A DNA stretch of 64,000 nucleotides from Heterobilharzia americana (Eukaryota > Platyhelminthes > Trematoda > Strigeidida > Schistosomatidae): the NCBI GenBank assembly GCA_944470555.2, contig OX104134.1, positions 15,541,248-15,605,247 on the forward strand. The letters run 5' to 3'. The first letter of the stretch is position 1. Every line of letters starts with the position of its first letter. The translations under genes were made by a program, and so were the position numbers. A model generated the notes under the pieces. That model saw nothing but the letters and a program-made list of their open reading frames with translations, was not told the origin of the DNA and did not search any database. This document shows positions 1 to 9,812 of the stretch, piece after piece.

Positions 1-2365
1 GGATTGAGATCCTTTCCCTTAGTTTATAGCATGACTTATTCAGATGATTAAGTGAAAATTAATATATATATATCTAATAATCCTTTTGTTGCTTTCGTAT
101 TCCCAACTAAGATAACCTCAAATCTCCTCTTGGACTCATATATCAAACAAATATGAAGAACTTTAGTATGGTATCGTCAAAAAGGTTTCATAGCAATGTC
201 AACTGGTCTGTCGACAAGGTAACTTCTGTTCTAGATTAAAGCAATTCATCAACTTCTACATAAAAAGTTAAAAAACACATTTAGAACAGACTTCAAGAAA
301 TCTACAGATTTAAGACGTAAGTCATGTAATCATGTAGCCTAAAACATGTGATACTGTCACCTCGTTAGACCGCGTTAAGTTTAGTAATTTGAGCATTCTA
401 TTACGACTTTCCATAACAGTTAAAATGAGTTCAAGGAAAATTAATTTGCGCGGTAATAAAAACGATGAATTACTTATTGACGAGGCATAACTTACAATCA
501 ATCTTAATAGACCAATAAGTGAAGTACCATTGAAAAATGAAAGAACTCCATTAATTTATTCGACATGATGACAGATCTTGTGCCATCCTCATATACTGGC
601 ATGTGAAAGACTTTCAGAGAATAATCACAGTATGTCACTGATCGATAGAAATATTCACAGTTGAATCTTGAGTTATTACACAAATAAAGATTACATCCGC
701 ATATTAAATTGGTAAACATTTTACTTCTTTTTAAATGCCCTACTTTTACCTTAACACTGAAACAATTGTATCGAGTTCTGGATGTTATGCATGAATTCTT
801 TGTAACCAATAAAATGAAGAGAATCCCAAGAATTCGGTAAGCTGAGAGTAATCAATACATACAAATGTTAGCCATCTCCAAGTCTTTGAACCACACTGAA
901 GATAGTGATTAGAATGTCAGGTAGTATCAGCTTGCAGAACACATACCTTAAAATGCAGTTCAGTAGATAACTATAAGTTTGCTGATTCGATTAATAACGA
1001 CACTAAATGTATGAAGTCCTTTGATATTATCCAGCACTCAGAACAGAAGCAGGTGCAGTGTGTTCTGAATTCGATGATGTATGGTAGGAATAAGACAGTG
1101 GTGACTACATGCAATGCAGTACTAGGTGACACTTGTTCGAATTCCTTAAGTTTCATTAAATCCCTCAAATCTGCATGTTTGTCATATGCCTAGTTCAGGC
1201 AAGTTTTCAAGAGACTATTTATTAACATTCACAGATAAATTTACAACTTATTCTGTTTTAAGTGTTAAGTTATAAAATCTGTTATCAATTAATTCACCTC
1301 AAGTACATATCTGAAATAGATTGTGTTTGAAAAGTTATAAATTAAGGCGGTAGACTAGACTAGATCTGGTCTGTGGGTCACTAAATATAATGCACACAAC
1401 TAATCCATAAATATATTTCTTTGCTTTCAACTGAGATACGTCTTGTTTATTCTGTTGAATTAACCTGAACAATTTTTGTCTTGTTTAATTAACAATCATC
1501 AAAAGTTCATCGGTACTTTTTCATTGTTTATTGATCTACCATAGATGCTGATTACTGAAGACCTAGAATTTTGTTTTTCGGTAGTATTGTAAACCAACGC
1601 CTATGACCAAAATATTATGACTTTGTAATACTCTTTTTTTAAAAGGGTTTCTTCACAATGTTAAATCTTCACATAAACGTTTTCATACAATACACAAAAA
1701 TGTAATTATATACCCTAGTTCATTTACAATCTTCAAATACATATCTTTAAGATCAAATAAGCTGCTAAATAAATGTAGTTTCAAAAAGAAGACTATTTAG
1801 GTGATCGGTTATTCAGACGAAAATCTTGATTAATAAGAGATTCCTTTTGCACACCCACTAAAACAAGAAAATAACTGTTAGTTTTCTATAGTAATAGGAC
1901 AGCGAGTATGAAGACTAGGTATCCTGGACATTAATGCTTATATGTTGTACATATCTCTTGTAATTAAGTAATTGATGTCTCTTCATGGACAAAAATCCAA
2001 GCCACTTTACGTCATAGTTGGGGTCATTACAAATCAGTTATTCCCTCTGTGATTGGGTCCATATAAGAGCAGATTACATCAATCAATAGCCAGACGGAAA
2101 TAAACTCCAGCGAATCCCAACGTTTTTTGTCACCATGTAGCCCCTTAATGAAGTTGACTTACATAGATATGCCAAACTTTAGTTGATTGTAGAGTTAGTT
2201 ACACGTAAACAAAAAAGAAGTTTCGCGCTGGAGGAAGAAAGAAAATGCACCAGTAGAAGGTAGTAAGTGATTCAACAACTTCTCCCGCATTTTTTGGCAC
2301 TTCTTTAGAAGTGCTCGGAATAAATGACTGAGAAAATTTAACCCATGGTATTGACATCTCACAGC
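1..2365. other. AT-rich intergenic DNA, nothing recognised
   Basis: Open frames here are under about 105 codons and resemble no family I know. A short TA run lies near 61-77. I see no RNA gene or repeat copy shared with the rest of the window. It could be intronic or intergenic; the sequence does not decide. Confidence 0.5.
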
Positions 2366-5045
2366 GAATATCTTAACATTATTATTATTATTATTATTAT
2401 TAGTCCCTTGGGTTCCTAGTGGAACATAGGGCTTCAGTAGCACGCCTCCAGTGACCTCTGTTCTCTGAGATCTTTTGAACCTGGTTCCACGACAGCCCAG
2501 AAGCTCTCATTTCCTCCTCGCATGACCTCCTCCATGTCACCCTCGGACGTCCAACTCGTCGCTTCCCATGGGGATTCCACTCGAGGGCCTGACGCGTGAT
2601 GTCCTCAGTCGGCCTTCTCAGTGCATGGCCAATCCATCTCCACTTCCTCCTGCATATTTGTTGCGTGATAGCTTCTTGGTTGGTTCGTTCCCAGAGTTCC
2701 TTGTTGCTTATTTTTTCTGGCCATCTGATCTTCAGCAGCGAGCGTAAGCAGTTGTTGATGAATGTCTGTAGTTTATTGGAAATCCCTTTCGTGACGCGCC
2801 AAGTCTCTGAGCCATACAAGAGCACTGACTTGACGTTGGTGTTGAAAATCCGTATCTTGTTCCAGATGCTGAGTGCAGAAGATCTCCACACTGGTTTCAG
2901 GCTAATGAACGCCTGTCTTGCTTTTCCGATTCTGACTTTGACGTCCTCGTCCGTCCCGCCTGTAGTTGAAACAATGCTTCCTAGATAAGTGAAGGAGGTT
3001 ACTTCCTTCAAGTTTCTCCCGTTGACGGTGATTGGAGTTTGTTGTTGTTGTTGTTGATGGTGGTGGTGCGGTATCTTCATCACTTCTGTCTTCTCTATAT
3101 TCACCTGAAGTCCCGTCTTGGCTGCCTCTTCTGTCAACTTGTTAGTTTTTGCCTGCAGATCTTCAAGTTTATGTGACATTAGGCATAAGTCATCGGCGAA
3201 ATCCAAGTCTTCTAGGTTCTTTTCCGTCGTCCAGTGTATCCCCCTCTTCTCGCTGCCTACTGTTTGCTGCATGATCCAGTCCACCACAATAAGGAATATC
3301 ATGGGGGATAGTAGGCAACCTTGTTTCACTCCTGTCTTCACTTCAAAGGCATCACTGAGCTTCCCATTGTGGATTACTTGGCATGTGGCATCTTCATATA
3401 GTTGTTGAATGAGGCGGATAAAGGTTTGCGGTACTCCGTAGTATTGAAGCAGTTTCCAAATTACTTCTCGGTCGACGCTGTCAAAGGCCTTCTCAAAGTC
3501 GATGAAGTTGAGGTATAGAGCTGATTGCCATTCTACGCTCTGTTCTATGATGATACGAAGTGTTGCAATTTGGTCAGCACATGATTTGTACTTCCTGAAG
3601 CCTGCCTGTTCCGGTCGCAGTTTTGAATCCAGTGCGTCTTTAAGCCTCTCCAGGATGATGCGGCTTAATATTTTACTTGGGGTGGACAGGAGAGTGATTC
3701 CGCGCCAGTTCTTGCAAGCACTGAGGTCTCCCTTCTTCGGCAGTTTGACAAGGTAACCCTTCTTCCAATCGTCCGGTACCTTCTCTTCCTTCCACACCTT
3801 CTGCAATAGTGGTGTGAGCATGTCCGCTGTTGTCTCTGCATCTGTTCTCAGTGCTTCTGGCGGTATCCCATCTGGTCCTGCTGCTTTCCCGCATTTCAGT
3901 AGCTTTATGGCGTTCAGGACTTCCATTTTCGTTGGGGGATTTATGTTCACTTGTAATTCAGCGGCTGCAGGTGGTATTTCTGGACGAAGTGCAGGTGGTG
4001 GTCGATTCAAGAGCTTCTTGAAGTGGTCGGCCCATCGTTTCCTCTGTTTCTCTTCTTTTGTAATTAAATTTCCTTCTTCATCTTTTATTGGTTTCATCTG
4101 TGTTGGTCTCTTCCCTGATAGCAACCTGGTTATTTGATACAATGTCGTCAGGTCTCTCTTACCTGCAGCCTGTTCTGCTTCACTTGCCAGTGTTTCGTAG
4201 AAGTGTCTTTTGTCTTTGCGTGCACTCTTCTTCACTTCTTTGTCCAGTGTTTTATACATTGTGCTCAGTTCCTCTTGTCGTTGAGCATCCTTGCACTGGT
4301 TTATCTTCTGCTTCACCATCCTCCTCTCCTCTATCAGCTTCCAGGTATCCGTCGAGATCCATTCCTTGTCTTCTTTCTTCTTCCTTCCTAATACTGTTGT
4401 GCAGGTTTCTTTCCACATAGCTTTCAAAGACTTCCAATGTTCTTCCACACAGGTTTCTTCAGGGATGTCCCTCGATGTCTCCCATTTTGTCTTGATGGCT
4501 GCCTTGAAGATCTCCTTTGTAGTTTCATCCTTCAGTTTCCTAGTGTTGTACTTGAATTGAGGTCTATCACCAGCTTCCTTGAAGGCTTTTAACTTGATTT
4601 GGAAGGTTCCTTGCACTAGATAGTGGTCTGAACCTACATCTGCTCCTCTTCTTGACCTTGTGTTAAGTAGACTGCGTCTCCATTTTCTTGAGATTGAGAT
4701 AAAGTCGATTTGATTTTTAGTGTGTCCATCTGGTGAAGTCCATGTCGCTTTGTGGATATCCTTGTGCCTGAACACACTGCCTCCAATCACCAAATCGTTG
4801 AATGCACAGAATTCTGCAAACAATTCTCCATTCTCATTCATTTCACCTAGCGCCTCTCGACCCATGGTTAGTTCTCTTCCTGTGTTGTCACCTCCCAGTT
4901 TGGCATTCATGTCGCCCATTAGAATTTTGATATCGCCAACTGACGTCTTGTCCAGTGTTGATTGAAGTTGTCTGTAGAATTCCTCCTTTTTCTCTTGCTC
5001 TGCATTATTTGTAGGTGCATAACATTGTATGGAATATCTTAACAT
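2366..5045 (-). mobile_element. RTE-clade non-LTR retrotransposon, 5'-truncated, with target-site duplication
   Basis: The perfect 14-bp direct repeat GAATATCTTAACAT at 2366-2379 and 5032-5045 brackets the insertion, so the element itself is about 2380-5031 on the minus strand. It ends 3' in eight TAA units (2379-2402 read in reverse), as RTE elements do. The 5' end is truncated inside the endonuclease domain. Compared with the copy at 12.68 kb, about 120-130 N-terminal codons and the 5' UTR are missing. The perfect duplication and unbroken frame point to a young insertion. Basis: the duplication and tail are seen directly; RTE assignment is from family knowledge. Confidence 0.93.
2400..5045 (-). 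CDS. RTE endonuclease-reverse transcriptase, N-terminally truncated, 881 codons
   Basis: The product copies element RNA into DNA at a nicked target (target-primed reverse transcription). Residues 1-155 are the C-terminal part of an APE-like endonuclease, with GDMN at 44-47 and SDHYLV at 139-144. The RT domain spans about 380-700: AGPDGIPPE at 389-397, NWRGI at 446-450, AGFRKYKS at 481-488, the catalytic Asp of motif A in NFIDFEKAFDS (513-523), GVKQGCLLSP at 572-581, FADD at 616-619 and YLGS at 687-690. The C-terminal region contains RRKWRWIGHALRR (799-811). A His/Gln run lies at 660-669. The first five residues come from the target-site duplication, not the element, and the stop is the first TAA of the tail. 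The missing N-terminal endonuclease catalytic residues make an active endonuclease unlikely, although the RT motifs are complete. A family ORF is estimated at about 1000 residues. Confidence 0.9.
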   Translation of the reverse strand: MLRYSIQCYAPTNNAEQEKKEEFYRQLQSTLDKTSVGDIKILMGDMNAKLGGDNTGRELTMGREALGEMNENGELFAEFCAFNDLVIGGSVFRHKDIHKATWTSPDGHTKNQIDFISISRKWRRSLLNTRSRRGADVGSDHYLVQGTFQIKLKAFKEAGDRPQFKYNTRKLKDETTKEIFKAAIKTKWETSRDIPEETCVEEHWKSLKAMWKETCTTVLGRKKKEDKEWISTDTWKLIEERRMVKQKINQCKDAQRQEELSTMYKTLDKEVKKSARKDKRHFYETLASEAEQAAGKRDLTTLYQITRLLSGKRPTQMKPIKDEEGNLITKEEKQRKRWADHFKKLLNRPPPALRPEIPPAAAELQVNINPPTKMEVLNAIKLLKCGKAAGPDGIPPEALRTDAETTADMLTPLLQKVWKEEKVPDDWKKGYLVKLPKKGDLSACKNWRGITLLSTPSKILSRIILERLKDALDSKLRPEQAGFRKYKSCADQIATLRIIIEQSVEWQSALYLNFIDFEKAFDSVDREVIWKLLQYYGVPQTFIRLIQQLYEDATCQVIHNGKLSDAFEVKTGVKQGCLLSPMIFLIVVDWIMQQTVGSEKRGIHWTTEKNLEDLDFADDLCLMSHKLEDLQAKTNKLTEEAAKTGLQVNIEKTEVMKIPHHHHQQQQQQTPITVNGRNLKEVTSFTYLGSIVSTTGGTDEDVKVRIGKARQAFISLKPVWRSSALSIWNKIRIFNTNVKSVLLYGSETWRVTKGISNKLQTFINNCLRSLLKIRWPEKISNKELWERTNQEAITQQICRRKWRWIGHALRRPTEDITRQALEWNPHGKRRVGRPRVTWRRSCEEEMRASGLSWNQVQKISENRGHWRRATEALCSTRNPRD

Positions 5046-6365
5046 AGGTAAAGTAATTTGGAATAAAATAATTATTTCTCAACAGGATATCTTAGTGACT
5101 TATCTGCATGTTATGACAGTTCACATAAAAGTGTATCATTTGTAACAGTGTTTTAGATACGATAAATAAATGTGGCTTAGCATGAAATCCATCTGTTTTA
5201 CAAGTCTCCTTACTTTTCGTCATCTGTAGCCATCACAATACATGCCACAAACTTCCAGATTGACTTCAAGATAGCTGTAAATTCTTCAGTGGTTGTCTGT
5301 TCAACAGTCACCAATGATTCCATCTCAGAAACTAAAGATTTAGAGTTATGCAGTCATACTGGAAAACAATATCACTGCTCATTATTTTGATTCTAGTTTC
5401 ATTCCTAGGATCGATGGTTTTTTATGGGAAAAATATACTTTTAATGTATATTACTTCCTAACTGTGAACCATGAGAAATGTCAAAAATAGTGGTAGCAAC
5501 TTGTCTATATTTGTCGTAGTGTTTCAGTAATACTTATCAGCATCCTGAATGTTGATGTCCTTCTGTTCATTCCATTTCAGTGTGGAAAAGACTTTATAAA
5601 GTGAATCCTGTTGATTGTCTGCCAAAGAAATAAGCTCTACAGTACATTTTTTAAGACCAAATTTGTATGGAAAAGAGCCTAAATACAGTTTAATTAAACA
5701 ATCAATAAGTTTTACTAACCAGTTGACAATGACACTCAGCGTAAAACTAGAACCATGTAATTTCGTCGCTTGTTGGAGAGTATTTTCATGTAGGAAAAAT
5801 ATGAAAAAACTGTCGGCAGACGGCTGCGATTGATGAAACATGAAGAATTCTTCAGGTGACTAGGTCAAATCCGTGTCTAATCTATTTAATCAGTGATTTT
5901 CAAGTTCTCTGCTTGCTATATGGTTCATATGAAAATTTCTGGCATATGAACAATTTTTTAACTACATAGTTGTAGTTTCAACAAGACCATAAACCGTAAA
6001 TTAACGGGACAGAGATAGAAATTATGGCGTTCTATGAGTACTTTGTCTGAACTAATCGGTAATACAATGAGATATTGCTGAAACAAATACATAAAATGTT
6101 ACTTATTACCAAGCTAATAATCCTTCTTATCAACATTCACTTTAATATTCTTAGAAAAAGGCCTTATTGATAAAGTGATTGGCTTTTTGTAAAACCACTC
6201 CGTGATAAGAAGTAAGATGAAAGAGACGTAAATTCTATATTAACTCCCATGTTTCAGTTGAACATTGAATTTCAATGTTATCAGGAAGTGGGTTTCCACG
6301 TATTAGCTAACTAAATCTGTGTCCACTTATAACTCTACATATATTTACAATCAATATGTTGCTTG
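5046..6365. other. AT-rich DNA with one doubtful exon-like frame
   Basis: No repeat copy is recognised. The only item of note is the minus-strand open frame at 5524-5841, entered separately. Confidence 0.45.
5524..5841 (-). CDS. possible coding exon or chance ORF, 105 codons, unrecognised
   Basis: The frame is not part of any repeat family in the window. Its translation is hydrophobic near the N-terminal third (FFIFFLHENTLQ) and polar at the end (LKWNEQKDINIQDADKYY). A possible splice acceptor (CCGACAG) lies near its start, and a possible donor (AA before GTATTA) just before the stop. At this base composition several frames of about 100 codons are expected by chance in 64 kb, so the evidence is weak. 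No function is proposed. Confidence 0.2.
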   Translation of the reverse strand: MFHQSQPSADSFFIFFLHENTLQQATKLHGSSFTLSVIVNWLVKLIDCLIKLYLGSFPYKFGLKKCTVELISLADNQQDSLYKVFSTLKWNEQKDINIQDADKYY

Positions 6366-6533
6366 TTACTATTTATTGATATACTTGTTATTCTCCATTG
6401 TTTTGTTGGATCGAACTGTTTGACCTCTATTGGCATATGGGCTCCTATTTGGATGCCTCAATATGCCAACAGAGGTCTAACAATTCGATCCAACAAAACA
6501 ATGGAGAATAACAAGTATGTCAATAAATAGTAA
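6366..6533. repeat. near-perfect palindrome, 73-bp arms
   Basis: Left arm 6366-6438 and right arm 6461-6533 are reverse complements with about 4 mismatches, separated by 22 bases. The arms contain the leader sequence (GTTGGATCGAA...TTGGCATAT) that also precedes the hammerhead SINE at 27.34 kb, so this is an inverted doubling of a SINE leader directly upstream of the SINE at 6540. It would form a long RNA hairpin if transcribed. Confidence 0.85.
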
Positions 6534-6539
6534 TAACTA

Positions 6540-6722
6540 CTACCCGTCGTACAAGAAGTGGCAGTCGTCCCTCCGTGGCATAGTGGATAACGCCTTGGCG
6601 TTTGAAGCGATGGTGTACAAGGTTCGAGTCTCAGTGGGAACAACACTGGGGTGCAGGTACATCCAGCTGACGAGTCTCAAATAAGATGGAATGCGCGTAC
6701 TGGATTCTTCTGCTAGCCACAA
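6540..6722 (+). mobile_element. hammerhead-bearing tRNA-derived SINE (Sm-alpha-like), copy a
   Basis: The tRNA-like head has an A-box-like TGGCATAGTGG and a B-box-like GGTTCGAGTCT, the two internal RNA polymerase III promoter elements. It is followed by GTGCAGGTACATCCAG and a hammerhead at about 6657-6707. The first core strand CTGACGAG (6666-6673) is intact. The second reads GGAA instead of GAAA (A13 changed to G), and the cleavage-site base C17 is A, so activity is doubtful. It ends in the family 3' motif CTGCTAGCCAC. Schistosome short retroposons carrying hammerheads are established knowledge; the state of this copy is read from the sequence. Confidence 0.85.
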
Positions 6723-6986
6723 CCAACCAAATTATCATAATATGTTACTTGGTTACCATAAGAAAGGATATCTATATATGTAGCACATAACCTGCTCAAA
6801 TGTTTGGTGTCTTACTACCAAAAGGTGAGAAGAATCAAGTGCCAAAATAAAAGTTTCAATTCTTATTTAAGAGTTCAAAAAACATATCTAAAAGCATAAT
6901 ATATATGACTAGTATCATTATGATTATCATTGTTATACATTTTTGGAGTTGAATAACACTAAATATTTTTGGGAAACAATTGCATT

Positions 6987-7430
6987 TCATCTGTAAAGTA
7001 GTATTCCAATAACTTGTCTGTTATTTTTCTGCAACACGTTTTTGGAGGCCCGCTTACAACGTCCAATATAGTCAGCTTCACAGGAGCATGTGAACTTGTT
7101 GATACACATAGAAGTGGACATAAATTGAAGCCTATCCTTCACGCATTGACGAATCAGACGGCGGCTGGAGAATATCAGTCTCAACCTAGCAGCATAGAAG
7201 CTACTATTGATACATCTTGACAGACGATTTTTCAGCACTTCCGCTGTGTCTCCTTTGAATTCTAGAATCATGGTTAAAATTTTCTTAGGGACTGTAATGA
7301 GATGGGGAGTGGTTCGTTTCTTCAGATTCTTATCAATAAATCTCTTAGGGTATCCGTTATTAGATAGTATTATTCTAAGAGTTGCGATTTCAGCATCCAG
7401 AGGCGAGAAAAGGAAAACGACTTCATCCAT
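6987..7430 (-). pseudogene. Penelope-like element fragment, end of RT/linker plus start of GIY-YIG domain
   Basis: The 147-codon frame ends in CINKFTCSCEADYIGRCKR, which fits the GIY-YIG endonuclease start of Penelope-like elements (Cys-x-Cys, then YIGR). Upstream it has the linker signature NGYPKRFIDKNL typical of PLE proteins. The polymerase catalytic motifs are not present, and the GIY-YIG domain breaks off soon after the YIG motif. It is a truncated remnant. It belongs to the same PLE type (YIGR type, here type A) as the fragment at 33.6 kb. Confidence 0.75.
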
Positions 7431-9635
7431 ATGTGAACACCTTGTTATTTTTCTGCTTCTTAAACACTTCAGTCTCTGATCTATGACGGTTTTTCAGAAG
7501 GCTGATTTCCAGGTTTTACTTTAGTAACAACATTCTTTCAGGTTTTAGACTGGTTTAACGCTTATTTTAAGAATTTACTGACAACTTCCAGTAATACTTA
7601 GATTGTCTAACACTCCAAATTTAATGATCACCTTTTGTTCATTTTGTAGTAAAAAGAGACGATTAACACGTACAGACCATTTAAACACTCTGGTCATACA
7701 CTGAAATGCTAATCAAGAGGGTTCTGGTTCGAATTTAGTTCTAGCTTGCACTTATTAGCCTTTTTCAAGTGAAACACGAGTACATATTATTGTAATTACA
7801 ATAACACTAGATTTAAATTATAATATTACCTAACTTTTAGAAAAGTTTGAAACAATCAAGTGACTCCAGCTGCGGTCAAAATTTTTATTTCATCTTCAAC
7901 AACCACCTAGTATAATTTCAGTACGAGTTGAAAAAGCGACTGTCAAATGTATGAACGATTCTTAATTATACTTATGTATTTTGACTCGTCATCATAACGT
8001 CTTATAAACACTACTTTACGTCACAAAGACTTGGCAAAAATAGACTGCGATTGTGTCAAACATTATGCCATGTATTACAGTAATTCCAAATGCAGACCAG
8101 TAATGATTAAATAAATTTTCTCTTTATAACTTTCAAGCTTTTAATGACGCTTCGTTGTAACCCTGAACCTGCCTAACAGAAGTGACCGTTGCTGATTTCA
8201 TAATGTTACCTAAGTCTGTGGTCAGAAAAAAGCTCTTGGCAGAGTATTAATATGAGTAATCGATTTCCTAAGGTTTTGTAGCACACTTTCGCATACGAAG
8301 TAGTTATTCTATTCATACTAACTAAATAATGAATGATTCATAATAGCGCAAACAGTTGGCTGAGATTTTTCTGTTATTGTTGATAAACAAAACTTTCTCG
8401 AGTAATGGCTTATAAAGTTGTGTGCTTATGTGTGGAGGCTGAAATTACTGCTCTTTGTTTTGTTCAACCGAATACAGTTAAGATTTTTTTTCTCAGCATA
8501 CACTGGGGTTTTTAAACGAATGTTTAAGAAAGTTTAAGCAGTAAATACCATACAAGCTGTAAAACTCACTGAACACATTCAAAAATGATGGTTTAAAAGA
8601 TAAAATAAAGTGAGTGAGACAGCTTTATGATACATAACTTTTATACAATGAACTATATATCTTCATTCTTAGCATTAACCAGGAGAATACTCTACTCAGA
8701 AGTGCAGCCAACTGCTAGATAGGTCATGAAATTAAAGGATGCCATGGATTTAATGAAGTTTGATAGTTTTGTCCGCGATTCCTGGTAAAGTTTTTGAAGT
8801 GAAATGTGTTTGAAACAGGAACCTCCAATTTTTTTGAAAATAACAAATAGCTTGGACCGGGCCTTCGCACTATTAAGCACCTTTCTAGTCACTCGCATTT
8901 CAGCTTTCTTAACTTGTTATATAACTTCCTCATGTCACTTTATACGGCTACCTTAATAGACTTGCTTACCCTTCAAACTCTTGCTTTAAAACATTAGTCT
9001 GTTCTCAGCAATTCCTTTTACCTCAGATTTGATCTCAAAGGCGGTAGGATGCTGAAGTTGTAAAAATGCACGGCGAATTGATTCAGAACTCAGAGAGCTT
9101 CAACGGATGTCCCACCTAGGTCAAGTCGGTTGTTTAGGCCAGAGCAAAAGGTATAGAAGTTAATCAGAACTTTTACGATGGAAAATACTGTCTAACTAAA
9201 AGGTCTGTTACAAATGTATATCACAAGAGATAAGTGAACAATTTTATTAGCCTGACTAATTATCAAGCTTTTGTTTTCTGCCTGGAAAGAGACAATCTTA
9301 TGATATAATTTACTCAGTTCCGAAATTGAAGTTAAACTTCATTAAACTTCCTAAATCAAGGGTTTTCTATTCATGAAACGAATTCGATGCATAGCACATC
9401 AACAAATAGTTATCACATAGGATTCTGCCTGATACTAAGGATTCTTAGAAAGTATCTCGACAACTCCAGTTACACCATTTGATTATCGATAAGTTTAGAT
9501 TCAGCTTCAAGACAGTATATTACATATTTTCAAGTCCCAAAAGCTTTCACATTACCTAATCCAACGAAGTTGTCACTAGTAATATCAATAGCGCACACCC
9601 TGAGGAAGATAAATCTATTCATCGGCGAACTAAAA
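7431..9635. other. AT-rich DNA, nothing recognised
   Basis: Only short frames occur. The 68-codon minus frame at 8692-8898 has no recognisable motif. No repeat shared with the rest of the window was seen. Confidence 0.45.
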
Positions 9636-9639
9636 ACTA

Positions 9640-9812
9640 GAGGATTTCGACTCAGCAGTTTAATGGTGCCCTAACCTGTAGGTCCTGGGTTCGACCCCTG
9701 GTTGGGTCATGGATGCGTACTGTTGAGCAGTTATGTACTAGGACGAAACAGCTGTCCGATGTTCCAAAGTTCCCAGTAGTTCTTCAACTGATGTCAGTTC
9801 ATGAAGAATACC
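9640..9812 (+). mobile_element. tRNA-derived SINE with type-2 hammerhead, degenerate copy
   Basis: A tRNA-like B box (GGGTTCGACCCCTGG near 9688) is followed by a hammerhead-like segment at about 9716-9766. The second strand and stem III are well kept: GGACGAAACAGCTGTCC, with GAAA and a self-complementary ACAGCTGT. The first strand reads TTGAGCA where CTGAGGA is expected, so two core bases are changed and the ribozyme is probably dead. The downstream TTCCCAGTAGTTCTTCAACTG matches the copy at 48.9 kb. Confidence 0.7.

Noticed and set aside
3118..4560. Plus-strand frames at 2.6-4.97 kb
   Set aside because: They are shadows antisense to the long RTE frame at 2400-5045.
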